From the NCBI GenBank assembly GCA_008375315.1, contig CP032507.1:62001-126000 (forward strand): a stretch of DNA of 64,000 nt, written 5' to 3'. This document shows positions 27,926 through 37,089 of the stretch, piece after piece. The first letter of the stretch is position 1. Each line of letters begins with the position of its first letter. Origin of the DNA: Ectothiorhodospiraceae bacterium BW-2 (GTDB lineage Bacteria > Pseudomonadota > Gammaproteobacteria > Thiohalomonadales > Thiohalomonadaceae). A model generated the notes under the pieces. The model did not search any database, was not told where the DNA came from, and saw only the letters and a program-made list of their open reading frames with translations. Made by a program: the position numbers and the translations under genes.

Positions 27926-28282
27926 ATGACTTTAGAAACAAACGACCAAAAGGACTATTCTCTGTGTCGCGAACAGCATGAGCTACATTTACTATCCAAA
28001 AAACTTAAGCAAAAAATAGATAGATACTCAAGTATATCAATTTTTTTAATATCAATTACCGTTATTATTGCAATAGATATCCTACAACAAATCATATTAA
28101 AAAACTCAATGATTTGCTCGGATTGTGTTATTACCCTCTCTTTCCTAAGTGTTGTCTTGTTCATGTTTTCCAGATGGTGTATAGAAAAAGAAAAACACTA
28201 TTTAATGGAGCTTTATACGATTGAAGCCAGAAAAAATCAAATCAACCAGGAGGTATGTTGTTTATTTGACTGCTATGACTAA
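27926..28282 (+). CDS. Small hypothetical membrane protein, 118 aa
   Basis: Two hydrophobic segments (about residues 39-60, ISIFLISITVIIAIDIL, and 70-86, VITLSFLSVVLFMF) follow a charged, lysine-rich N-terminus with a short coiled coil. There is no signal peptide and no family I recognise. A mutated, partial second copy lies at 22261-22410 on the other side of xfp-glgP, so this intact copy may be the functional one. It is AT-rich compared with the neighbouring metabolic genes, suggesting transfer. Confidence 0.6.
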   Translation: MTLETNDQKDYSLCREQHELHLLSKKLKQKIDRYSSISIFLISITVIIAIDILQQIILKNSMICSDCVITLSFLSVVLFMFSRWCIEKEKHYLMELYTIEARKNQINQEVCCLFDCYD

Positions 28283-28340
28283 CAGATACATCCTATAAAA
28301 AGCTTACAACTTAGCCATATTCAGCCATACAAGCTATAGC

Positions 28341-28946
28341 TTAAGTATTATTAAGCGATTGCCACAAATACCAAGAAGCAATAGAGCGATAGGGTCTCCA
28401 CAACTCCCCAAGGTAGATCATCTCCGCGCCGTCATACAAGTTTTGAATCGCCCGTTTCAATCCTCCATCACCCAACGAAAACACATCGGGTCGATGCAAA
28501 CCAAAAATGAGAAACATCTCTGCTGTCCATCGTCCTATCCCCGGTACTCGAATCAACTGCTCGACCACCTTCTCATCCGATAGCGTCGATAACTGTTCTA
28601 GATGGAGCGTCCCACTCTCAACCAGCTCCGAGAGAGCCTTCAAGTAGCGACACTTAGAGCGTGATAGGCCCGCCTGACGCAATCTTTCCTCAGAAGCCGA
28701 TAGCAGCACTTTCGGCGACAGCTCGTCTTCTAGCTGTTGTACCACCTTCTGGCTAATTGAGCGGGCAGCTTTGACTGATAACTGCTGCCCAATCATTGAG
28801 TGCACCAAAGTTTGGAAAGGCTCAGGCAGCTCAGGACCAATTTGGCAACGACCATAACGGTCAATCAAGGTAGCCATGATAGGATCTGAACGCCGCAGAG
28901 CTACCTCTGCATCTGGTAGAACCAGCACCAAATCCGCTTGATTCAA
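28341..28946 (-). CDS. DNA-3-methyladenine glycosylase II (AlkA-like, HhH-GPD)
   Basis: About 201 aa. It removes alkylated purines from DNA in base-excision repair. The helix-hairpin-helix is VPGIGRWTAEMF, followed by the catalytic Asp region DVFSLGDGGLKRAI, and the N-terminal MIGQQLSVKAARSI is the usual family segment. I prefer a TTG start at 28946: it overlaps the nuclease stop as TTGA and has GGGGAG upstream. An ATG at 28988 would add 14 residues and a 46-bp overlap. It lacks the N-terminal TBP-like domain of E. coli AlkA, like other short glycosylases. Confidence 0.9.
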   Translation of the reverse strand: MNQADLVLVLPDAEVALRRSDPIMATLIDRYGRCQIGPELPEPFQTLVHSMIGQQLSVKAARSISQKVVQQLEDELSPKVLLSASEERLRQAGLSRSKCRYLKALSELVESGTLHLEQLSTLSDEKVVEQLIRVPGIGRWTAEMFLIFGLHRPDVFSLGDGGLKRAIQNLYDGAEMIYLGELWRPYRSIASWYLWQSLNNT

Positions 28947-29491
28947 AATAGTGCTCCCCGCGCCCAAGCCCATAATGTTTCGATCCACGATGGCTCCTCC
29001 CGCTGCGCTTTACGCCACAGCCACGGCTGCTGGTGCAAACCACTCTCTTTCCAAATGCCGAGGTTTTGCGATCTAGCACTACCCTGGGCAGCAAAGAACT
29101 CCTTCTCTTCACAATATTGCGGATAGACCGCTGCGTAGCCCTCTCTCACCATACGAAGATTGAGGCTATCTCCTGCCTTATCTAACACATTCCCGATAAC
29201 CCTTCCATAGCGATCGGTACCGAGATGGATCACATCGACCCGATCTGGGCTGATATCTCGCAAGTGATCCCGACTCTTTTTACCCCACGAAACTTGCCCC
29301 ATTTCCGGGGTATCGATGCAGTGAAAGCGGACTTTAGTCTTCTCCCCGTTGCAATTGAGAGTCATAGTATCACCATCGTAGATCCTCTCAACTCGACATG
29401 AGTTTAGCCGATTATCAAAACTCGGTGGAGTACAGCTAAGAAGCGGCAAGAGAAGAAGAGAGCACCACAGAGCACCTAATTTACCCATCAA
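28943..29491 (-). CDS. Thermonuclease (SNase) family lipoprotein
   Basis: 182 aa. A lipoprotein signal peptide (LWCSLLLLPLLSC) ends in a lipobox with Cys at about residue 19. The SNase core follows: VERIYDGDTMTL, VRFHCIDTPE (active-site Arg and Asp/Glu), GTDRYGRVIGNV (second Arg), and MVREGYAAVYPQY. It would be a Ca-dependent nuclease anchored in the envelope, cutting extracellular DNA or RNA. It overlaps the glycosylase start by 4 bp (or 46 bp with the longer start), so the two are likely co-transcribed. Confidence 0.9.
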   Translation of the reverse strand: MMGKLGALWCSLLLLPLLSCTPPSFDNRLNSCRVERIYDGDTMTLNCNGEKTKVRFHCIDTPEMGQVSWGKKSRDHLRDISPDRVDVIHLGTDRYGRVIGNVLDKAGDSLNLRMVREGYAAVYPQYCEEKEFFAAQGSARSQNLGIWKESGLHQQPWLWRKAQREEPSWIETLWAWARGALF

Positions 29492-29590
29492 CCCCCCCTA
29501 TCTCTATGATGGTTATCTAATGAGGCGAATAATACCGCGCGGCAACCTCGGTAGGATTAAGGCACCTAGCCTGAGTGATTCGGGTAGCTT

Positions 29591-29599
29591 TTATCCACA
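29591..29599 (+). promoter_or_regulatory. Consensus DnaA box
   Basis: TTATCCACA, a perfect match to the strong DnaA-box consensus, about 400 bp before the first iteron. A one-mismatch copy (ATATCCACA on the minus strand) lies at 31212-31220, upstream of the initiator gene. Together with the iterons this supports an origin. Confidence 0.6.
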
Positions 29600-29904
29600 C
29601 GAATTCTTGGACAGTTACATCCTATTAACGACGGCGAGAAAGCCCATCTCTTCTCTTCTCCCCTCTCTTGTACCCATCCCGTACTCCAGCGGCTTCCATC
29701 GCACGCAGTAACGGCAGGCAACGGGTCTGTCACTTTCGTTCCATTAAACTTAACGGTGCAATTATAGAGGGCTCTAAAAATTAATCAAGCAACTGTTAAT
29801 TGCTCTGCTACGATGAAGCAATGGAGCCGTTGTGAATTAAACTTGGGGAGCAAGGTGACTCTTCCAATGGGCAAAAATATCTATTTATCCATCCTCAAAC
29901 GAAG

Positions 29905-29993
29905 TGCGAGAGTTTTTTTATTTATTATTTTAATCTTTTTATACTTTTACCCTCATGTAACCTATTGATTTTATTTTGTTTTTCGGGGGTAAA
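29905..29993. other. AT-rich stretch next to the iterons (candidate unwinding element)
   Basis: The region is nearly all A and T with runs such as tttttttatttatt and ttttattttgttttt, and abuts the first iteron at 29994. This is where a replication origin would be expected to melt. The wider gap 29492-29993 holds the DnaA box and no convincing gene. Confidence 0.55.
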
Positions 29994-30447
29994 TGGGAGC
30001 AATCTATAACGAAATTGGGAGCAATCTATAACGAACTGGGAGCAATCTATAAATAAATGGGAGCAATCTATAACAGTATTGGGAGCAATCTATAACAAAG
30101 TGGGAGCAATCTATAACGGGGTTAATTTGCGATATAGAACTGGGAACAATTTATAACGGAGATTGGGTTATGTGGCGCTAAATGGGAGCAATCTATAACG
30201 GGGTGAGTCTGTCCGGTGGTAAATGGGAGCAATCTATAACGGGGTGAGTCTGTTCGGTGGTAAATGGGAGCAATTTATAACGGGGGTGAGTCTGTCCGGT
30301 GGTAAATGGGAGCAATCTATAACGGGAGTGGGGCTGTCCGGTAGCCAATGGGAGCAATTTATAACGGGGGTGAGGCCGTCCGGTAGTAAATGGGAGCAAT
30401 TTATAACGGGGGCGAGGCTCCGGTGGTAAATGGGAGCAATTTATAAC
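29994..30447 (+). repeat. Origin iterons: 14 copies of TGGGAGCAATCTATAAC
   Basis: Direct repeats start at 29994, 30016, 30037, 30058, 30080, 30101, 30141, 30183, 30224, 30265, 30307, 30349, 30391 and 30431. Copies 1-6 step by 21-22 bp (two helical turns). Copies 7-14 step by 40-42 bp (four turns), and from copy 8 on are separated by a repeated GC-rich spacer containing GTCCGGT. Copies 7, 10, 12, 13 and 14 carry T instead of C (AATTTATAAC), and copy 7 also has GAACA. All point the same way and stay on one helix face, as binding sites for a Rep_3 initiator should. Confidence 0.9.
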
Positions 30448-31283
30448 ACTGTATGTGGGTACTTTGCAGGTTGTCGTTGGCACCACTAAGTTCTCGACTC
30501 TTTAGGGGAATGGGCAAACAAAGCGACAGTTGATGGTTACAGGGTGTGGTTAATTAAGTTAAATTTATCAGTGACTTATTTATTATTTAGTGGATCTGGC
30601 GGTGTGGGGCTGTGTGGTGTGAGGCGTTATTAAATTTGTCGAAAGAGTCTCGGAGGTGAGGGCTAGTTTTAAACTACCATCGAGCCGCATTGGCTAAAGA
30701 GCGTTGCTACGGGTAGCGAAATCTCTCTGGATAACTCCATTGTCAACCTGCTTACTAGCTAGGAGAGTGATATCCGGCATAGAGGTGGCGTGAGCCCAAC
30801 ACAGGTACTTTAGAGAGGTGACGGATTATGACTACTTGCCCGTGGTTAACTTTTATCGAAATATAGGGTTGAGAGATAGATAATTTATTGGGTTTGTCTA
30901 AAGTTATTTAGGGAAAGCTAATATAAAGAGCTGTCATCCATTAGATAAGTTGCGGAAATGTATTAGCTGCTATGATGTGAGTTAGGTAGATTGAGTTGTT
31001 TACGCTGAGCTTTATGAGAATTGATTGAAGAGACTTCTAAAATCTACTTCCTTACCATCAATCCCTCTCTTTGCGGGGTTTTTCTTCTCTCTAGCTCTCT
31101 CTTCTCCAGTTAGAGGTGGGAAGAGGGAGTCTCTCCTTGTGGGGAAGATTTGAAGTGGCGGGATAAAAAGAGATGAAATTGTTTTGCTTTTTTCTTATTT
31201 TTGTGTCAAGTTGTGGATATAGGAGGTGGGGGTTGTTGTTATTCCCATTTGGTATGGTTTGACTGTTTAGAGCGATATAGCTA
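30448..31283. other. Spacer between iterons and initiator gene
   Basis: 836 bp with no convincing gene. It contains a possible weak terminator (ATCCC...GGGGTTTTT, about 31067-31084) and a near-consensus DnaA box at 31212. The rep promoter should lie in its last 100 bp. The distance from iterons to rep is long for a plasmid, where they are usually adjacent. Confidence 0.5.
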
Positions 31284-32165
31284 ATGAGTTTACCGTATAT
31301 TAGTGATGCTGTTATTTCGAATGCTCTTGTGACTGCTAGCTATAAAATGTCAGTTCCGGAGAAGCGTATTATTGCGCTAGCAATATCCCAAATTGGTATG
31401 GATCAAGATGTGACCGATGAAGATGTATATCGTGTTTCTAATTTCCAATATAGTAAGATGTCAGGGGTCAGTCGTTCAATGGCTTGGTTGGAGATTAAAG
31501 AAGCTACAACAAGATTGCTAGATAGAAAGGTGTCTATAGAAAGAGGGAAAGATACTATGGTTTTTGTTTTTGTGCAGCAAGCAATCTTTGAGGAAAATAG
31601 TAGTATTTCAATAAGATTTAGCAAGCCTATTTTGCCATTTATTTCTCAGCTAAAGAAAAACTTCACCAAGCTTGATGTAAGAGAGTTGGTTTCTTTTTCT
31701 GGTTTTTATGCGATGAGACTTTACGAAATGATTATGCAATATAAAAACATTGGTAAATGTAATATAACGGTTTTGCAATTTAGGAAATCATTGGGTATTG
31801 ATGAGGGTAAGTATGTAAATGGAAAAGATTTCAGGCGGTATATTATCGAAAGACCGTTGAATGAGATCAATAATAAAACAAAATATAATATTAGTTATAA
31901 GCCGATAAAATTAGGGCGGAAAATTAATTCGTATGAGTTTGTTATAAGAGAAAAAGAGATTGTTGATAATGGAGATTTTTTAGGCGTTCAGGTTGATAAA
32001 AATAGCAGAAAACCAAGTTTTCCGCCATTGCGCTGGCTTGAAGCACATAGTGAGTTGGCACCGCCTGGGAAAACCTATAGCGAAATAAAATCCAATCCAA
32101 ATAAAAAAATTATTGATGCTTGGGAGCGTGAAAATGATTGGTTGAGATGGGTTAGGGTGAAATAG
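31284..32165 (+). CDS. Replication initiation protein (Rep_3 / RepB family)
   Basis: 293 aa. The N-terminus (VISNALVTASYKMSVPEKRIIALAISQI) is the hallmark of Rep_3 initiators such as F RepE and pPS10 RepA. It is followed by the first winged helix. The second winged-helix domain includes FYAMRLYEMIMQYKN, VLQFRKSLGI and FRRYIIERPLNEINNKTKYNISYKPIK. These proteins bind iterons as monomers to open the origin and often repress their own gene as dimers. The codon use is much more AT-rich than the flanking metabolic genes. It lies downstream of 14 iterons and upstream of a palindrome array and parAB, so this is a full plasmid-type replication module. Confidence 0.92.
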   Translation: MSLPYISDAVISNALVTASYKMSVPEKRIIALAISQIGMDQDVTDEDVYRVSNFQYSKMSGVSRSMAWLEIKEATTRLLDRKVSIERGKDTMVFVFVQQAIFEENSSISIRFSKPILPFISQLKKNFTKLDVRELVSFSGFYAMRLYEMIMQYKNIGKCNITVLQFRKSLGIDEGKYVNGKDFRRYIIERPLNEINNKTKYNISYKPIKLGRKINSYEFVIREKEIVDNGDFLGVQVDKNSRKPSFPPLRWLEAHSELAPPGKTYSEIKSNPNKKIIDAWERENDWLRWVRVK

Positions 32166-33349
32166 ATTGTTGACAGTGAATGTAGTCTATTAAAGTTAAG
32201 CTATGCAAGCATAATATAGTGATGCATAAAAATTATATTTCCGCCCTCCCCTATAGCCATGAGATGGTGATGTATGGTCGGAATTTTGAGCTAAAATGAC
32301 TAATTTTTTTTCAAATGGTATGTGATGGCTAGTGGGTGCCTAGAAAATATCTACGAGTAGATTTTTTAAAAGGCACATTTTCATGTTGGGTTACTTTTGC
32401 CCGATTTGTGGTTGCGTAGGGGTACCTCCCCTTGGGTTCCCCTATGATGGGTGCCCGATTTGCATGTGCCCATATTATGATAGTTGGACGGCATCAGGGC
32501 AGGCACAGGGGCCTGCCCCTACGATGATAACGATTAACCGCTGATGGAGCTTCAAGCTAGTGGTTCTGTTTAATGCCTAACCTGACGAAACAGTGAATAA
32601 GACTGGGGTAGAAAATAGAAAATATCTACGAGTAGATTTTTTAAAAGGCACACATTCTTGCCGAGTTACCTCTTAATAGATGAGCTATTTTTGATGCCTA
32701 GCATTGGGTGTGGTAGAAAATATCTACGAGTAGATTTTTTAAAAGGCATATTTTCATGTTGGGTTACTTTTGCCCGATTTATGGTTGCGTAGGGGTACCC
32801 TCCTGTGGGGTGGCTATGGTGGGTTCCCGATTTATATGTGCCCATATTATGTTTGGGCGGCATCAGGGCAGGCACAGGGGCCTGCCCCTACGATGATAAC
32901 GATCAACCGCCGATGGAGCTTCAAGTTGGTGGTTCTATTTAATGCCTAACCTGACGAAACAGCGAATAAGACTGGGGTAGAAAATCTACGAGTAGATTTT
33001 TTAAAAGGCACACATTCTTGCCGAGTTACCTCTTAATAGATGAGCTATTTTTGATGCCTAGCATTGGGTGTGGTAGAAAATATCTACGAGTAGATTTTTT
33101 AAAAGGCACATTTTCATGTTGGGTTACTTTTGCCCGATTTGTGGTTGCGTAGGGGCACCCCCCCTTGGGTTCCCCTATGATGGGTTCCCGATTTGCATGT
33201 GCCCATATTATGATGGTTGGACGGCATCAGGGCAGGCACAGGGGCCTGCCCCTACGATGATAACGATCAACCGCCGATGGAGCTTCAAGTTGGTGGTTCT
33301 ATTTAATGCCTAACCTGACGAAACAGCGAATAAGACTGGGGTAGAAAAT

Positions 33350-35281
33350 ATCTACGAGTAGATTTTTTAAAAGGCACATTTTCATGTTGGGTTACTTTTG
33401 CCCGATTTATGGTTGCGTAGGGGTACCCCCCCTTGGGTTCCCCTATGATGGGTTCCCGATTTGCATGTGCCCATATTATGATGGTTGGACGGCATCAGGG
33501 TAGGCACAGGGGCCTGCCCCTACAATGATAACGATCAACCGCCGATGGAGCTTCAAGCTAGTGGTTCTGTTTAATGCCTAACCTGACGAAACAATGAGCA
33601 AGGTTGGGGTAGAAAATAGAAAATATCTACGAGTAGATTTTTTAAAAGGCACATTTTTCATGTTGGGTTACTTTTGCCTGATTTGTGGTTGCGTAGGGGC
33701 ACCCCCCTGTGGGGGTGGCTATGGCGGGTTCCCGATTTATATGTGCCCATATTATGCTTGGTCGGCATCAGTGCAGGCACAGGGGCCTGCCCCTACGATG
33801 ATAACGATTAACCGCCGATGGAGCTTCAAGCTAGTGGTTCTGTTTAATGCCTAACCTGACGAAACAGTGAATAAGACTGGGGTAGAAAATAGAAAATATC
33901 TACGAGTAGATTTTTTAAAAGGCACACATTCTTGCCGAGTTACCTCTTAATAGATGAGCTATTTTTGATGCCTAGCATTGGGTGTGGTAGAAAATATCTA
34001 CGAGTAGATTTTTTAAAAGGCATATTTTCATGTTGGGTTACTTTTGCCCGATTTGTGGTTGCGTAGGGGCACCCCCCCCCTTGTGTTCCCCTATGATGGG
34101 TGCCCGATTTGCATGTGCCCATATTATGATGGTTGGACGGCATCAGGGCAGGCACAGGGGCCTGCCCCTACGATGATAACGATCAACCGCCGATGGAGCT
34201 TCAAGTTGGCGGTTCTGTTTAATGCCTAACCTGACGAAACAGTGAATAAGACTGGGGTAGAAAATATCTACGAGTAGATTTTTTAAAAGGCACACATTCT
34301 TGCCGAGTTACCTCTTAATAGATGAGCTATTTTTGATGCCTAGCATTGGGTGTGGTAGAAAATATCTACGAGTAGATTTTTTAAAAGGCACATTTTCATG
34401 TTGGGTTACTTTTGCCCGATTTATGGTTGCGTAGGGGTACCCCCCCCTTGGGTTCCCCTATGATGGGTTCCCGATTTGCATGTGCCCATATTATGATGGT
34501 TGGACGGCATCAGGGTAGGCACAGGGGCCTGCGCCTACGATGATAACGATCAACCGCCGATGGAGCTTCAAGCTAGTGGTTCTGTTTAATGCCTAACCTG
34601 ACGAAACAATGAGCAAGGTTGGGGTAGAAAATAGAAAATATCTACGAGTAGATTTTTTAAAAGGCACATTTTTCATGTTGGGTTACTTTTGCCTGATTTG
34701 TGGTTGCGTAGGGGCACCCCCCTGTGGGGGTGGCTATGGCGGGTTCCCGATTTATATGTGCCCATATTATGCTTGGGCGGCATCAGTGCAGGCACAGGGG
34801 CCTGCCCCTACGATGATAACGATCAACCGCCGATGGAGCTTCAAGCTAGTGGTTCTGTTTAATGCCTAACCTGACGAAACAGCGAATAAGACTGGGGTAG
34901 AAAATATCTACGAGTAGATTTTTTAAAAGGCACACATTCTTGCCGAGTTACCTCTTAATAGATGAGCTATTTTTGATGCCTAGCATTGGGTGTGGTAGAA
35001 AATATCTACGAGTAGATTTTTTAAAAGGCACATTTTCATGTTGGGTTACTTTTGCCCGATTTGTGGTTGCGTAGGGGCACCCCCCCTGTGGGGAGCTATG
35101 GCGGGTTCCCGATTTATATGTGCCCATATTATGCTTGGGCGGCATCAGGGCAGGCACAGGGGCCTGCCCCTACGATGATAACGATCAACCGCCGATGGAG
35201 CTTCAAGTTGGTGGTTCTATTTAATGCCTAACCTGACGAAACAGCGAATAAGACTGGGGTAGAAAATATCTACGAGTAGAT
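33350..35281. repeat. Higher-order tandem duplication of about 1 kb inside the array
   Basis: Five successive sites from 33350 (33350, 33625, 33898, 33996, 34266) recur at 34364, 34640, 34906, 35004 and 35268, offsets of 1014, 1015, 1008, 1008 and 1002 bp. Rare variants also recur at the same places, for example ACAATGAGCAAGGTTGGGG before the second site and ATTTTTCATG after it. The array therefore grew partly by block duplication. Confidence 0.75.
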
Positions 35282-35745
35282 TTTTTAAAAGGCACATTTT
35301 CATGTTGGGTTACTTTTGCCCGATTTATGGTTGCGTAGGGGTACCCCCCCCCTTGGGTTCCCCTATGATGGGTTCCCGATTTGCATGTGCCCATATTATG
35401 ATGGTTGGACGGCATCAGGGCAGGCACAGGGGCCTGCCCCTACGATGATAACGATTAACCGCCGATGGAGCTTCAAGCTAGTGGTTCTGTTTAATGCCTA
35501 ACCTGACGAAACGATGAACAAGGCTGGGGGTAGAAAATATCTACGGGTAGATTTTTTTCATGGCTGGTTTTCATTGCTACCACATCTTCCTGTTTGAAGG
35601 GATATTTTATACTTTTCTCAGTTTAGAGAACGATTAGGCTTCTAGTTCAGTAGTTAAAATCTCATGACTTGATGGGTGTAATCTATTTAACGCTAACTAC
35701 TATCACTCTAGCTTGCATGTTAAAACAGAATTCTTGCCCTAAAAA

Positions 35746-35759
35746 ATCTACGCGTAGAT
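35746..35759. promoter_or_regulatory. Perfect palindrome ATCTACGCGTAGAT, parA-proximal site
   Basis: This is the only fully symmetrical member of the 17 sites and the one nearest parA. It stands outside the repeated units, in unique sequence. It is a good candidate for the original, highest-affinity site of the partition protein, or for a par operator. Confidence 0.6.
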
Positions 35760-35902
35760 ATTCACAGGTGTCAGGATAATCCCTATAATTCATGGGGTGT
35801 AGTTTGCAATGATTATTGATCATAACTAATTCTTGATGAGAAATGGATGGGATATGGAGGATAGGAACTCTATGAGTTCAGATGCTTACATGGAGTTGAT
35901 GG

Positions 35903-35974
35903 GAGCGATAGGTTTGAGAGAAGATTTTTATGGGTGACTCACGCTAGTTTGTTGTGCTAACGCTCCTATCGCTC
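35903..35974. repeat. Long inverted repeat upstream of parA
   Basis: GAGCGATAGG (35903-35912) and CCTATCGCTC (35965-35974) are perfect 10-bp arms around 52 nt. Another short inverted repeat, ATTAAC-N6-GTTAAT (36184-36201), sits 13 bp before the parA ATG and could be an operator. The gap 35760-36213 has no gene. Confidence 0.5.
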
Positions 35975-36213
35975 TCCCTCGGGAGTTGATCTAATGTTGG
36001 TAGTAAAAATTGATGAAGCTTGATTGTTTAGAAAATATAGCTACGCGAAAAAATAAAAAATATCTAGTGCAGATAGTAATTTAACAGATAGTTAAGTTTT
36101 TATTCGTAATCCAATTTTTAGAAAATTCTTGAGATTAATTGATGATCATGATATGGTGACATAAAATTACATGGCGCATGTATATTAACTAAATCGTTAA
36201 TCAGGTAGTTTTA

Positions 36214-37089
36214 ATGAAAGTATTAACCATCGCAAATAATAAAGGAGGGGTTGGAAAGACCACCCTTTCAAGGGTCTTAGGGGAAGGTTTGTCATTTCTT
36301 CATGGTAAAAGAGTGTTATTGATTGATTCAGATCCTCAAGCCAACTTAACTAGTTGTTATCTGGATATGCGTTATCAAGCAGGAACGGGGGAGAGTGGCA
36401 TTTTCCCTCCACCACACCCAGATTATGATCCCGATGATCAGGAGTGGAGTAGGGATTATCTTACCCTGGCCGATTTATATGTTGATAACGGTACTAACTG
36501 GTATCCAACTGAGACAGCTGGTATATCAATTATTGCATCCGATCCTGAAGGGATTAATGAGGAAACTGTCGCAAAATATTATAACAAGATGGGATATAAA
36601 AATTTTATTGGTCTATTGGGATTATGGTTACGCGAGATTGTAGCACCCACAAATAAATTTGATGTTGTTATTATCGATACTCCCCCTAGTAGAGGACCGT
36701 TAACAAAGTCAGCATTTTCTGCGTCAACGCATGTTTTATCACCAATGACAGTCGATAATTTTGCAACGGCAGGTGTAGGAAGCTTGAACTCATTAATTGA
36801 TCTCGAAAATCAGAGTCGAGAAGAAAATCCCATTAAATTTATTGGCATTTTATTGACCCAATACCAAAAAAGTTTGCGCCAACACCAGCAAATAAGAGAC
36901 ACCATCTACGACGCTAAAGCGTTAAAAGATGTGATGCTAACTGAAATTATGCATAGTTGGGGAGGGTACAAGACATCAACGGTCAAAGGTTGGGAATATT
37001 CTGTTTTTGCTCGGCAACCTAAAGATAGGGTTAGGGTTGAAGCCACAAATATCGTTAAAATTGTTAAGGAGGGATTGTTTGATGGCTAA
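36214..37089 (+). CDS. parA: ParA family partition ATPase
   Basis: 291 aa. It starts MKVLTIANNKGGVGKTTLSRV with a deviant Walker A (KGGVGKTT, residues 10-17), then DSDPQANLT and, about residue 150, VVIIDTPPSRGPLTKSA. There is no N-terminal helix-turn-helix, so autoregulation, if any, must come from ParB or the third gene. These ATPases bind nucleoid DNA and move ParB-bound centromeres. It contains extra residues around 55-90 (PPPHPDYDPDDQEW) compared with small ParAs. The stop overlaps parB by 8 bp. Confidence 0.95.
   Translation: MKVLTIANNKGGVGKTTLSRVLGEGLSFLHGKRVLLIDSDPQANLTSCYLDMRYQAGTGESGIFPPPHPDYDPDDQEWSRDYLTLADLYVDNGTNWYPTETAGISIIASDPEGINEETVAKYYNKMGYKNFIGLLGLWLREIVAPTNKFDVVIIDTPPSRGPLTKSAFSASTHVLSPMTVDNFATAGVGSLNSLIDLENQSREENPIKFIGILLTQYQKSLRQHQQIRDTIYDAKALKDVMLTEIMHSWGGYKTSTVKGWEYSVFARQPKDRVRVEATNIVKIVKEGLFDG

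Larger units (their letters stand above)
32349..35759. repeat. Array of 17 ATCTAC-NN-GTAGAT palindromes (candidate centromere)
   Basis: The 14-bp site starts at 32349, 32624, 32722, 32984, 33082, 33350, 33625, 33898, 33996, 34266, 34364, 34640, 34906, 35004, 35268, 35539 and 35746. The first 15 have GA at the centre; the 16th has GG and the 17th CG. The core is usually embedded in AAAAT...TTTTTTAAAAGGCA. Intervals are 98 bp or 262-276 bp, from two unit types. Short units contain TTGCCGAGTTACC; long units contain GTAGGGGC/GCCCCTAC palindromes and CCTGACGAAACA. The order of units is L S L S L L L S L S L L S L L, followed by a 207-bp gap. The array lies between rep and parA. Confidence 0.9.

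Noticed and set aside
30193-30486. 97-aa minus-strand and 68-aa plus-strand ORFs across the iterons
   Set aside because: Both are periodic translations of the 42-bp iteron units (14-residue repeats), without coding character.
33116-35501. Several 61-86 aa cysteine-containing ORFs in the array units
   Set aside because: They are translations of the repeat units themselves, with length changes caused by C-tract differences; the same DNA is open on the opposite strand too, and none has an RBS.
32349-35552. The palindrome array as a CRISPR array
   Set aside because: Intervals are 98 or about 270 bp, the sequence between sites is itself repeated rather than unique, and no cas genes are near.
37007-37081. 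25-residue N-terminal extension of ParB
   Set aside because: It lies inside parA in another frame; the ATG at 37082 has a good RBS and the ParB-like start.
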